36,036 bases of DNA. Source: JAWOGN01 sp046496815 (GTDB lineage: Bacteria; Desulfobacterota; DSM-4660; Desulfatiglandales; Desulfatiglandaceae). Shown piece after piece: positions 23,496 to 31,421 of this stretch. The notes under the pieces were generated by a model. It saw only the letters and a program-made list of their open reading frames with translations. It was not told the origin of the DNA and ran no database searches. The stretch spans positions 1-36,036 of the forward strand of contig JAWOGN010000386.1 of assembly GCA_046496815.1 (NCBI GenBank), in the 5' to 3' direction. The translations under genes were made by a program, and so were the position numbers. The stretch's first letter is position 1, and every line of letters begins with the position of its first letter.

Positions 23496-24662
23496 TTGAA
23501 AAAGCGATTGATCATCATCCTGCTTTTGGTCATTCTTCTGGGGGTGGGTGCCCTTGTCTATGTGGGTCAACGGGAGGAGCGAACCGCGGCACTTTATTAC
23601 TCGGGCACTATTGAAGCCACGCAGGCCGAGCTTTCCTTCCAGGTGAGCGGCCGCGTGACAAAAGTCTGGGTCCATGAGGGAGAGTCCGCCGAAAATAAGC
23701 AGCTTTTGGCCGAACTGGATCAAGCCGAGCTGATGGCCCGAAAAAACCAAGCCCTGGCGCACCTGCGTCAAGCGGTGGAAAGCGTTAAGCAAAAGGAAGC
23801 GGTTTTGGATCTTTATCGAGGCACACTCCCGGCTGAAGTCGCACGGGCGGAGGCTGCTGTGAGAGCCCTCAAATCCAATCTCGACGAACTCGAGACCGGT
23901 TACAGAGGGCAGGAAGTTGAGCAAGCCCGACTGGCCTACGAATCGGCAAGAATCACCATGGAGGAAGCACGGAAGGACAAAATCCGCATTCAAGGACTTT
24001 TCCAGCGAAGGATCGTACCTGAAAAATCCAAAGACGATGCGGAGTTGAAATATGAAACCGCATCCAAAGAATATGAGCGAGCAAAGGAGAATCTTGACCT
24101 GGTGAGGGAGGGATTTCGCAAGGAATCCAAGGAGGCGGCAAAAGCTCGGTTGGCTGAGGGGCAAGCGACGCTTCGACAAGCCAGAAGCAATCTCAAAAGG
24201 ATTGCGGCCACTGAAAAAGAGGTGGATGTCGCCAAAGCAGGCGTCCTAGGGGCTGAGGCGGCGCTTGAACTGGCGGAAATACAGCTTCGGTACACACAGC
24301 TGACGGCCCCTTTCAGAGGGATTGTGGTGAGCCGGAACCTGGAGCCGGGAGAAGTGGTCTCTCCAGGACGCGAGGTTCTCTCCCTGGCGGATTTATCCAC
24401 CGTAGACCTGAAGATATTCGTGGATGAGACGGAAATCGGAAAAGTCAAACCGGGGCAAGACGTAGAAGTAAAGATCGATACATTCCCGGACAAAACTTAC
24501 CGCGGTCAAGTGTCGTTCATCTCGCCCGAAGGGGAATTCACGCCCAAGATCATTCAAACCCGCAAAGAAAGGGTCAAACTGGTTTATCTCGTCAAAATTG
24601 CAATCCCAAACCCAGACCTGGAGCTGAAGTCGGGGATGCCTGCCGATGCCTGGTTCCGATAA
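23496..24662 (+). CDS. HlyD-family periplasmic adaptor of an ABC exporter (YbhG-like)
   Basis: A 388-residue protein. Residues 5-24 are a single membrane anchor (IIILLLVILLGVGALVYVG), with the rest periplasmic. A biotinyl-lipoyl half (ELSFQVSGRVTKVWVHEGES) is followed by a long coiled-coil hairpin (about 75-265) and the return half LRYTQLTAPFRGIVVSRNLE, then a beta-barrel (VDLKIFVDETEIGKVKPGQD). Such adaptors bridge an inner-membrane ABC transporter to an outer-membrane channel. The start is TTG 23496, preceded by GGGGAG. It overlaps the next gene by 17 bases and is the first gene of a five-gene operon ordered like E. coli ybhGFSR. Confidence 0.88.
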   Translation: MKKRLIIILLLVILLGVGALVYVGQREERTAALYYSGTIEATQAELSFQVSGRVTKVWVHEGESAENKQLLAELDQAELMARKNQALAHLRQAVESVKQKEAVLDLYRGTLPAEVARAEAAVRALKSNLDELETGYRGQEVEQARLAYESARITMEEARKDKIRIQGLFQRRIVPEKSKDDAELKYETASKEYERAKENLDLVREGFRKESKEAAKARLAEGQATLRQARSNLKRIAATEKEVDVAKAGVLGAEAALELAEIQLRYTQLTAPFRGIVVSRNLEPGEVVSPGREVLSLADLSTVDLKIFVDETEIGKVKPGQDVEVKIDTFPDKTYRGQVSFISPEGEFTPKIIQTRKERVKLVYLVKIAIPNPDLELKSGMPADAWFR

Positions 24663-25449
24663 CTATTTTCATACATTAAAAGCTTCAGAGCGTGCCGGCG
24701 AGCCCTTCATTGAAGTGGCAAATCTCTCCAAAAGCTTCGGGGCGCTGAAAGCGGTTTCAGACGTGTCTTTCACTGTCGATAAAGGCACCATCTTTGGTCT
24801 GGTGGGATCCGACGGTGCCGGCAAAACCACCCTCTTGCGGATGATCGCCACCATGATAAAGCCTTCTGCGGGCAACATTGTTTTGAGGGGTCTGGATGTG
24901 GTCAAAGAGAAAACAAAAGTGAAGGATCTGATCGGTTACATGCCGCAGCGTTTCGGTCTGTACCAAGACCTGACGGTTGGCGAAAATCTGGATTTCTTCA
25001 TGGATATTTTCGGGGTGTTTGGTGCGGAGCGAAAAAAGCGACGAGACCAATATCTCGGCTTTTCCGGTCTCCTCAACTTCATCGACAGGCAGGCAAGAGA
25101 TCTTTCGGGCGGTATGAAGCAGAAATTGGGCCTCGCCTGCGTTTTGGTTCATGAACCGAAAGCGCTCATTCTGGACGAACCCACCAATGGCGTGGACCCG
25201 GTTTCCCGCCAGGAATTCTGGGACATCTTGGCTGAAATGAAACGAGAGGGCATGACGATTCTTATTTCAACGGCCTATTTGGACGAGGGAGAGAAGTGCG
25301 ATCGATTGATCCTCATGCACCGTTCTAAAGTCCTGGATACGGCAACTCCGCGGGAAATCCAATCGCATTTTCCTGATCTTGAAGCGGCGATGATCCATCG
25401 AATCGAGGCAGTGGACAAAGGCCTGATCAATGAGCGCTTTAAAACCTGA
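24646..25449 (+). CDS. ABC transporter ATPase, matching the N-terminal half of YbhF
   Basis: A 267-residue ATPase: Walker A GLVGSDGAGKT, Q-loop GYMPQRFGLYQDLTVGENL, signature LSGGMKQKLGLAC, Walker B LILDEP. The switch histidine is absent: the segment is LISTAYLDEGEKCDR where TTH is usual. The Walker A with SDGAGKT and the missing His match the N-terminal half of YbhF, where both ATPases are fused. It should pair with the next gene product as a heterodimer powering the two ABC-2 permeases at the inner membrane. It starts inside the adaptor gene and lies 115 bases before the second ATPase. Confidence 0.9.
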   Translation: MPGSDNYFHTLKASERAGEPFIEVANLSKSFGALKAVSDVSFTVDKGTIFGLVGSDGAGKTTLLRMIATMIKPSAGNIVLRGLDVVKEKTKVKDLIGYMPQRFGLYQDLTVGENLDFFMDIFGVFGAERKKRRDQYLGFSGLLNFIDRQARDLSGGMKQKLGLACVLVHEPKALILDEPTNGVDPVSRQEFWDILAEMKREGMTILISTAYLDEGEKCDRLILMHRSKVLDTATPREIQSHFPDLEAAMIHRIEAVDKGLINERFKT

Positions 25450-25564
25450 TGCATCCTGTCAAGCTCGGAAAGCCTCAAGCCTCACCCCGGCAGCGCAAAG
25501 AAAAAGAGGCTCAGCGCACTTTGCCCGTGCCGCTTTATGATGAATCGTGAAAGAAAAATTTTCT

Positions 25565-26314
25565 ATGGCAATTGAGCATGTTGTAGAGGTCAGGAATTTG
25601 GAGAAGAGATTCGGCCAATTTGTTGCTGTCGACAGGATCTCTTTTTCCGTCCGAACGGGAGAAATTTTTGGGTTCCTGGGGCCAAACGGGGCCGGAAAAT
25701 CCACCACCATTCGCATGCTCTGCGGTATTATCACGCCGACTTCGGGGTATGGCCGGGTGGCCGGATATGACATTTTCACGCAGGCGGAAGCAATCAAGCA
25801 CACCATTGGTTACATGTCACAGAAATTTTCCTTGTACGAAGATATGACCCCCTTTGAGAATGTGCGTTTCTATCTCGGTATCTACAATGTTCCACTATCC
25901 CTCTGGAAGGATCGAACGGAATGGGTTTTGGAAATGACCCGACTCGGGGATGTCCAAAACCGCCTGACCGGAGAATTGCCGACCGGTTGGCGACAGCGCC
26001 TTGCCCTCGGCTGTGCGCTGCTTCACCAACCCCGAATCCTCTTTCTCGATGAACCCACTTCCGGCGTCGACCCCATCACCCGAAGACACTTCTGGGACTT
26101 CATCAAACAACTGGCCGGACAGGGTGTCACGGTGTTTGTAACAACCCACTACATGGACGAAGCACTCAACTGTGAACGGATTGTGATGATCAATGAAGGG
26201 AGAATCGTTACGACCGGGACCCCTTCTAAAATTATTTCCGACCGCTTTCCCGACAGACCCGATGCAGACCTCAACGATGTGTTTGTTCAATTGATGCCGA
26301 GGAGCATCCCTTGA
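25565..26314 (+). CDS. ABC transporter ATPase, matching the C-terminal half of YbhF
   Basis: A 249-residue ATPase with Walker A FGFLGPNGAGKST, Q-loop IGYMSQKFSLYEDMT, Walker B ILFLDEPTSGVDP and an intact switch histidine VTTHYMDEA. The signature is degenerate, ELPTGWRQRLALGC where LSGGQ is usual, as in the C-terminal half of YbhF. Together with the first ATPase this gives one normal composite ATP site and one degenerate site. I chose ATG 25565; a GTG at 25547 would add six residues. Its stop overlaps the permease start as TTGA, so translation is probably coupled. Confidence 0.9.
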   Translation: MAIEHVVEVRNLEKRFGQFVAVDRISFSVRTGEIFGFLGPNGAGKSTTIRMLCGIITPTSGYGRVAGYDIFTQAEAIKHTIGYMSQKFSLYEDMTPFENVRFYLGIYNVPLSLWKDRTEWVLEMTRLGDVQNRLTGELPTGWRQRLALGCALLHQPRILFLDEPTSGVDPITRRHFWDFIKQLAGQGVTVFVTTHYMDEALNCERIVMINEGRIVTTGTPSKIISDRFPDRPDADLNDVFVQLMPRSIP

Positions 26315-27444
26315 ACCCGATAAAAGTCCAAGCGATTGCCCGCAAGGAGTTCTACCACCTCCTCAGGGACTTCCGGAGCCTTTACCTGGCATTCTTCATT
26401 CCCCTCCTTCTAATCCTGCTTTTTGGATATGCCCTCAGTCTCGACGTAGAAAATGTCAAGACCGTGGTAGTGGATCACGACAAAACCGAATTGAGTCGCG
26501 ATCTCATCCGCAAATTGGATGCCTCTTCCTATTTTCAAGTTACGCACCATCTGCCCGACACGGAATCCGTTACTAAATACCTTGATCATGGCTGGGCGAC
26601 TTTGGGAATCGTTATCCCGCCAAAATGGACGGAGAACATCAAAGCGGACCGTCTCAGTGAGCTCCAGGTGCTTTTTGATGGGACCGATCCAAATTTTGCC
26701 GGAATCTCAAGCGGCTATATCACCGCATTTATTGAGGATTACAACCGGAAGCGACGCATCGAGTTTCTCAACCGAAAAGGGATGGAAAAAATCCATGCAC
26801 CCGTGGAAGGGCAAATCCGAGTCTGGTTCAATGAAGACCTGGAGAGTCGCAACTTCATTCTCCCCGGGATCATAGCCATCATCATTATGATCGTCGGCGC
26901 CATGTTGACATCGCTTGTCATCGCCCGGGAGTATGAAAATGGGACCATGGAAACCATCCGTTCTCTTCCCATACGCGCAGAGGAGTTCCTGGTGGGGAAA
27001 GCAATTCCGTATTTTTTCATTGGCCTGATCGATGTATTTGTTTCGATTTTTATGGGACAGGTGCTTTTCGGTATTGTGATGAAGTCCAGCTTTTGGTTGA
27101 TGGTGCTTGCCTCCTCCGTTTATCTGGGGGTGGCCCTGAACCTGGGCCTTCTGATCTCCGTGATCACCCAGTCACAGCTGGTGGCAAACCAAATGGCGGT
27201 TTTGCTTACCTATCTGCCGTCCCTTCTCCTGTCTAATTTTGTGTTTCCCGTGTTGAACATGCCCAAGATTCTGCAGAAGTTGACCACGATCGTGCCGGCC
27301 ACCTATTTCATTGACATCCTCAACGGACTCTATCTAAGGAACCTCGGGCTTGACCATCTCTGGCCCAGCTATCTGGTGCTTTTTTGCATGTTCGCATTTC
27401 TGAGCACCTTGAACCTCGTCGCCTTGAAGCGGGAAGGACTCTAA
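26311..27444 (+). CDS. ABC-2 type permease (YbhS-like)
   Basis: A 377-residue inner-membrane protein. One N-terminal membrane helix (LYLAFFIPLLLILLFGYALS) is followed by a large external domain (about 45-185, ending near FILPGI) and five or so C-terminal helices, with the conserved TSLVIAREYENGTMETIRSL after the second helix. This is the ABC-2 exporter fold of YbhS/YbhR and YhhJ proteins. The start is TTG 26311, overlapping the ATPase stop by four bases. With the next gene it would form the heterodimeric membrane channel; substrates of E. coli YbhFSR include cations and some drugs, but the cargo here is unknown. Confidence 0.88.
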   Translation: MNPIKVQAIARKEFYHLLRDFRSLYLAFFIPLLLILLFGYALSLDVENVKTVVVDHDKTELSRDLIRKLDASSYFQVTHHLPDTESVTKYLDHGWATLGIVIPPKWTENIKADRLSELQVLFDGTDPNFAGISSGYITAFIEDYNRKRRIEFLNRKGMEKIHAPVEGQIRVWFNEDLESRNFILPGIIAIIIMIVGAMLTSLVIAREYENGTMETIRSLPIRAEEFLVGKAIPYFFIGLIDVFVSIFMGQVLFGIVMKSSFWLMVLASSVYLGVALNLGLLISVITQSQLVANQMAVLLTYLPSLLLSNFVFPVLNMPKILQKLTTIVPATYFIDILNGLYLRNLGLDHLWPSYLVLFCMFAFLSTLNLVALKREGL

Positions 27445-27445
27445 G

Positions 27446-28567
27446 GTGAACTGGCTCAGGATCCGGGAATTGGTTCGAAAAGAGTTTATTCAGCTCTTCA
27501 GAGACAAAAAGAACAGGCCCCTCCTGATTATCGCCCCACTGGTTCAGTTGATCGTTTTCGGATACGTGGTCACCACCGATGTCCGAGATATCCGGGTGGG
27601 GCTCCTGGATCAGAGCAAGACGCGTGAGAGCCGGATGCTGATCGATGCGGTCGGCGGTAACCAAACATTCAGGGTCACGCATCATACGGATCAACCGAGC
27701 GATCTGGAGGGGCTGATGCTTAAGAGAGAAGTCGATATGGTCATCAAAATACCACCCGACTTCAGCACACACATCCGCAAGGGAAATACCGCAAACGTGC
27801 AAATTCTGGTGGACGGCAGTATGAGCAACATGGCGTCCGTGAGGATTGCCTACACCATGCGTGTCTTGAGCAGATTCAACAATCAAATGATTAGCGAGCT
27901 GTACCCACAACGAATGGATTACGGCAAAATTGATGACCGTGTCAGGACCTGGTATAACCCCAATCTCGACAGTCAAAACTTCTATGTGCCCGGAATCGTG
28001 GCCTTCATGATAATGCTGTTCACCCTCCTCTTTACCTCAATGGCCATCATTAGAGAGCGGGAAGTGGGAACCATGGAGCAATTGATCGTGACGCCGCTGA
28101 AACCATCTGAGCTGATCCTGGGTAAAACCATTCCATTCATCATGATTGCACAGGCTCAGATGATCCTCATCACGACTTTTGCCGTTTTCTGGTTTGATGT
28201 CCCAATGGTAGGCAGCGTCATTTTGCTTTTTGCGGCGACAAGTCTCTTTCTACTCAGCACCTTGGGCATCGGGCTTTTTATATCCACCATTTCCTCCACC
28301 CAGCAGCAGGCGATGATGACCACCTTCTTCTTCATTTTACCCTTCTTTATGCTCAGCGGTTTTGTGTTCCCCATCGCCAACATGCCGACGCTCGTTCAAT
28401 GGTTTACCTATCTGAACCCGTTTCGCTATATTCTTGTAATCATTCGAGGGATTTTCTTAAAGGGAACCGGAATTGAAGTTCTGTGGCCCCAGTTTGCGGC
28501 TTTGATAATCCTTGGTGTGGCCGTCTTCGCAGGCGCAGTCAGCCGATTCAGTAAACGCCTGGACTAA
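27446..28567 (+). CDS. ABC-2 type permease (YbhR-like)
   Basis: A 373-residue paralogue of the preceding permease with the same layout: N-terminal helix (LLIIAPLVQLIVFGYVVT), external domain, then FYVPGIVAFMIMLFTLLFTS and MAIIREREVGTMEQLIVTPL, and C-terminal helices including FFFILPFFMLSGFVFPIANM. It starts with GTG one base after the previous stop. It is the last gene of the exporter operon. No clear terminator follows, but a 24-bp copy of the MITE terminal repeat lies 18 bases beyond its stop. Confidence 0.88.
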   Translation: MNWLRIRELVRKEFIQLFRDKKNRPLLIIAPLVQLIVFGYVVTTDVRDIRVGLLDQSKTRESRMLIDAVGGNQTFRVTHHTDQPSDLEGLMLKREVDMVIKIPPDFSTHIRKGNTANVQILVDGSMSNMASVRIAYTMRVLSRFNNQMISELYPQRMDYGKIDDRVRTWYNPNLDSQNFYVPGIVAFMIMLFTLLFTSMAIIREREVGTMEQLIVTPLKPSELILGKTIPFIMIAQAQMILITTFAVFWFDVPMVGSVILLFAATSLFLLSTLGIGLFISTISSTQQQAMMTTFFFILPFFMLSGFVFPIANMPTLVQWFTYLNPFRYILVIIRGIFLKGTGIEVLWPQFAALIILGVAVFAGAVSRFSKRLD

Positions 28568-28585
28568 ATGGTGAATGAAATTGAA

Positions 28586-28609
28586 TCCTTCAAAAATCTA
28601 AATTGTTAC
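28586..28609. repeat. Solo copy of the MITE terminal repeat
   Basis: On the minus strand the sequence reads GTAACAATTTAGATTTTTGA then AGGA, matching the left end of the 23075-23371 element except for one missing A. It faces the opposite way, so the exporter operon is bracketed by inverted copies. The flanks do not show the AATCTATA duplication. Confidence 0.75.
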
Positions 28610-28915
28610 AAAAATTTTAGCCTGTTCGATACAAGCGTCCGGGGTGAGAGGAGAAGATTCTTTCGGATGCCGTCATCTCACGATCTCCTCGCAATCGATC
28701 ATCCATCGAGAATCGAAGTCCGGCGGAGGAGAACTATTCCGCGGGGATTGAGTATGTTTCTCAAGCACTTTCAGTTTGAACCGGCCAAATTGAACCGATT
28801 GGGTTTTCATCCGACAAATATTTTTTTATCTTATTGATTTTAATACGGTTATGTATCAAGGGTATTTGGCATGACCATTGCTCACCTTCCTAAATTGCCA
28901 AAAAAGGTGACCTAC
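28610..28915. other. Non-coding stretch before the response-regulator gene
   Basis: About 300 bases with no convincing gene, hairpin or strong promoter. Two short readings here have no recognisable features. Confidence 0.4.
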
Positions 28916-30295
28916 ATGAAAAATATCCTCATCGTCGACGACGAGCCGACCTTCCTTCAGCTGCTTGTGACCAGCTTGCAGACTTCGCTTCCCGACCTCA
29001 ATGTTCTGTCTGCGGATAACGGCCGGACGGCCGTAAAAATTTTGAAATCCGCGCGCGTAGAGCTTGTGGTTACCGACTTAAAGATGCCCGATATGGACGG
29101 TTTCGACCTTCTCGCATATCTGAATTCCCGTTTACCACCTATCCCAGCCATCGCCATGAGCGCTTTCGGCACCCCTGAGGTAAAAGAAAAAGTCCAAGGG
29201 CTTGGAGCCCTTCGGTTTTTGAGCAAGCCCTTGGACTTTTCAATTGCTGCGGAAGCGATCAGTGACGGCCTAAAGGGAAACTCCAGTGGAGGGTTTGTAA
29301 AGGGAATATCCATCAGCAGCTTTTTGCAACTCATAGAGATGGAACAGAAGTCGTGTCTCGTAGAAATCCAAGAGGAACACAAAAAACAAAGGGGGTTCTT
29401 CTGTTTTGACAAAGGGGATCTCATCGATGCTACTTGCGGGGAGCTCAAGGGCAAAGCGGCAGCCCTTGAATTGATCGCCTTGGATAAGGCGGACATTTCA
29501 TTCCATGATCTCCCGAAAGGGAAGGTAACCCGGCGAATGGACGAAGGCCTCATGGGCCTGATCATGGAGGCAATGCGGCTGAAGGACGAAGCCATGGAGG
29601 AGGAAGAAGCGGATTTGCTCGAGCCGGATCAAGAGCAAGGACTTGCCGCAGAGGAAAAACAGGTATCCATTTCGCAAGCCCAGTCCGAGGAAAATGAACT
29701 GCTGGCGCAGGCCGTCAGATTGGCCGAAGGCCATCATTTTCAGCAAGCCCAGAATGTCCTGGGTAAAATCCTCAAGAACAGTCCGCGAAATGTCAAGGCA
29801 TGGTTGTGGTATTCCCGGGTATCGGACGACATTATAATGATTGGCCGTTGTCTCAAGAATGCCCGGAAAATCGCACCCAATGACGAAGAGGTAATTCGGG
29901 AAATTACAAGATTCAAACTAATCTATGGAATGGAAATCGGTGAAGGCAATCTTCCCTGTTGTCCATTTTGCTTTTTTGTCTTAGAAGATGGGAGTTCTCA
30001 CTGTCCATCCTGCAACGCTTTCTTGAGAATAGACGGAATGTTTCTCCCCGCTCCCAGACATGCTGACAGGGATGTACTGGAAAAGGCAATCATCAGGTAT
30101 AAGAGCATCCTTGATCACGAAAAAGAGGATTTTAATGCACATTACTGCCTGGGCTTAACCCATCTGAATTTGAAGCGCTGGGCTGAAGGGATGCACCATC
30201 TATCGAAGGCGGCCGACCTTTCTCTGAAAAATCCTCCCCTGGTAAAAAAGCTGGATCGTGTTTTGAAGTTTCTTACGATCCGAGATGACTTTTGA
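28916..30295 (+). CDS. Response regulator with DUF4388-like, zinc-ribbon and TPR regions
   Basis: A 459-residue protein. Residues 1-115 are a receiver domain with the acidic pair Asp8/9, phospho-acceptor Asp54 (VVTDLKMPDMDG), Ser82 and Lys104 (LSKPL). Residues about 125-225 (ISISSFLQLIEMEQKSCLVEI, FFCFDKGDLIDATCGELKGK) look like a DUF4388/PATAN domain. An acidic linker leads to TPR-like helices, a four-cysteine zinc knuckle (CCPFC and CPSC, Cys349/352/363/366) and a final TPR (AHYCLGLTHLNLKRWAEG). No DNA-binding or enzymatic output is visible, so it probably signals through protein contacts. AAGGTGA precedes ATG 28916; the frame is open further upstream. No kinase is adjacent. Confidence 0.8.
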   Translation: MKNILIVDDEPTFLQLLVTSLQTSLPDLNVLSADNGRTAVKILKSARVELVVTDLKMPDMDGFDLLAYLNSRLPPIPAIAMSAFGTPEVKEKVQGLGALRFLSKPLDFSIAAEAISDGLKGNSSGGFVKGISISSFLQLIEMEQKSCLVEIQEEHKKQRGFFCFDKGDLIDATCGELKGKAAALELIALDKADISFHDLPKGKVTRRMDEGLMGLIMEAMRLKDEAMEEEEADLLEPDQEQGLAAEEKQVSISQAQSEENELLAQAVRLAEGHHFQQAQNVLGKILKNSPRNVKAWLWYSRVSDDIIMIGRCLKNARKIAPNDEEVIREITRFKLIYGMEIGEGNLPCCPFCFFVLEDGSSHCPSCNAFLRIDGMFLPAPRHADRDVLEKAIIRYKSILDHEKEDFNAHYCLGLTHLNLKRWAEGMHHLSKAADLSLKNPPLVKKLDRVLKFLTIRDDF

Positions 30296-30624
30296 TTTTC
30301 ATCCTTGGTTTTTAGGTGCAATCATTACTTTTTTTATCGGCAGACGGAAAACGCTGACAGTGACGGTGGACACGCAGGCACCGCAGACCTCCCCTCCGCT
30401 TCTATTTTGCTTTTAATTCGGATTACAGCCTTTTCATGCCCCAAAAAAAGACCTTTTTATCAATAATAAGTTGACGCTGATCAAAAAAGAGGTATGATAC
30501 CGATGACCAGCACAGATGAGCCTTTGTTGGTGTTCAGGTTTCGTTTCAGGGAAAGATCCATTTGTCAATAGTGGCCGCCTGAAGTTTGGAACCAGGAAAT
30601 TTTCTAGAAAGGAGGGAGTCACCC
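30296..30624. other. Intergenic region and cold-shock leader
   Basis: The first about 170 bases show no gene or strong terminator. The rest holds the cold-shock gene promoter and an untranslated leader of about 120 bases, as is common for csp genes. Confidence 0.5.
30471..30498 (+). promoter_or_regulatory. Promoter of the cold-shock gene
   Basis: TTGACG (30471-30476), 16-base spacer, TATGAT (30493-30498). Predicted start near 30505. Confidence 0.6.
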
Positions 30625-30825
30625 ATGGCAAATGGAACTGTGAAATGGTTCAGTGACCAAAAAGGTTATGGCTTCATTGAGCAAGAGGACGGCCCGGATG
30701 TTTTCGTGCACCATTCAAACATCAATGCAGTCGGCTTCAAGTCGCTTCGAGAAGGCGAGCGGGTTACCTTTGATATTGAGCAAGGGAAAAAAGGCCCGAC
30801 CGCAGTAAATGTAACTGTAGCTTAG
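30625..30825 (+). CDS. Cold-shock protein (CspA family)
   Basis: A 66-residue protein of the usual CspA size: MANGTVKWFSDQKGYGFIEQ contains RNP1 (KGYGFIE) and is followed by RNP2 (VFVHHS). It is a single OB-fold that binds single-stranded RNA and DNA and acts as an RNA chaperone in the cytoplasm. AAAGGAGGG precedes ATG 30625. It is a one-gene unit with its own promoter, a leader of about 120 bases and a terminator. Whether it is cold-induced or constitutive cannot be told. Confidence 0.95.
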   Translation: MANGTVKWFSDQKGYGFIEQEDGPDVFVHHSNINAVGFKSLREGERVTFDIEQGKKGPTAVNVTVA

Positions 30826-30850
30826 ATCATTGCGCCGCGCTGACCGGGAG

Positions 30851-30891
30851 GGTGTTCTATCCAAGCGTGATAGAACGCCTTCTTCTATTTT
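30851..30891 (+). terminator. Rho-independent terminator of the cold-shock gene
   Basis: 11-bp stem GGTGTTCTATC (30851-30861) with GATAGAACGCC (30869-30879), one G-U pair, followed by TTCTTCTATTTT. Confidence 0.8.
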
Positions 30892-30962
30892 CGGACATCG
30901 AAAAAATGCCATCTTGAATGTAAAGGCGGCATTCAAACGACATCAACAGAGGGGTTACCCGA

Positions 30963-31412
30963 ATGCTCAGGGCTAAAGACATCATGACAAAGGCGCCTGT
31001 CACCGTCTCGGCCGAGATGGAGATCCTGCAGGCGGCAAAAATTCTTCTTGAAAAAGGGATTAACGGGGTTCCGGTTGTGGACGGCGATAGGCTAGTGGGC
31101 ATACTGTGTCAGAGCGACCTGATTGCCCAGCAGAAAAAGCTGCCGATTCCGTCTCTCTTCACCCTTCTGGATGGCTTTATCCCCCTACGATCCACGAAGC
31201 ATCTGGAAAAAGCATTCCACAAGATTGCGGCCACAACGGTGGCGGATGCGATGACCCCAAACCCGGTCACCGTTCAACCCGAGGCCACCCTTGAAGAGCT
31301 GGCGACTTTCATGGTGGACAAAAACTTTCATACCATTCCCGTGGTGGAGAAGGGAAAGCTTGTAGGGATTGTTGGAAAAGAGGATATCCTGAGAACCCTC
31401 ATGCCGAGCTAA
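30963..31412 (+). CDS. CBS-domain pair protein
   Basis: A 149-residue protein consisting of two CBS domains: residues 1-60 (AKDIMTKAPVTVSAEMEILQ, KGINGVPVVDGDRLVGILCQ) and about 88-149 (VADAMTPNPVTVQPEATLEE, HTIPVVEKGKLVGIVGKEDI). CBS pairs bind adenosine nucleotides such as AMP, ATP or SAM and regulate partner proteins. There is no other domain, so it is a free-standing sensor of unknown target. A GAGGGG ribosome site precedes the ATG. It converges on the glycosyltransferase gene with nine bases between them. Confidence 0.9.
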   Translation: MLRAKDIMTKAPVTVSAEMEILQAAKILLEKGINGVPVVDGDRLVGILCQSDLIAQQKKLPIPSLFTLLDGFIPLRSTKHLEKAFHKIAATTVADAMTPNPVTVQPEATLEELATFMVDKNFHTIPVVEKGKLVGIVGKEDILRTLMPS

Positions 31413-31421
31413 GGGAAGATC

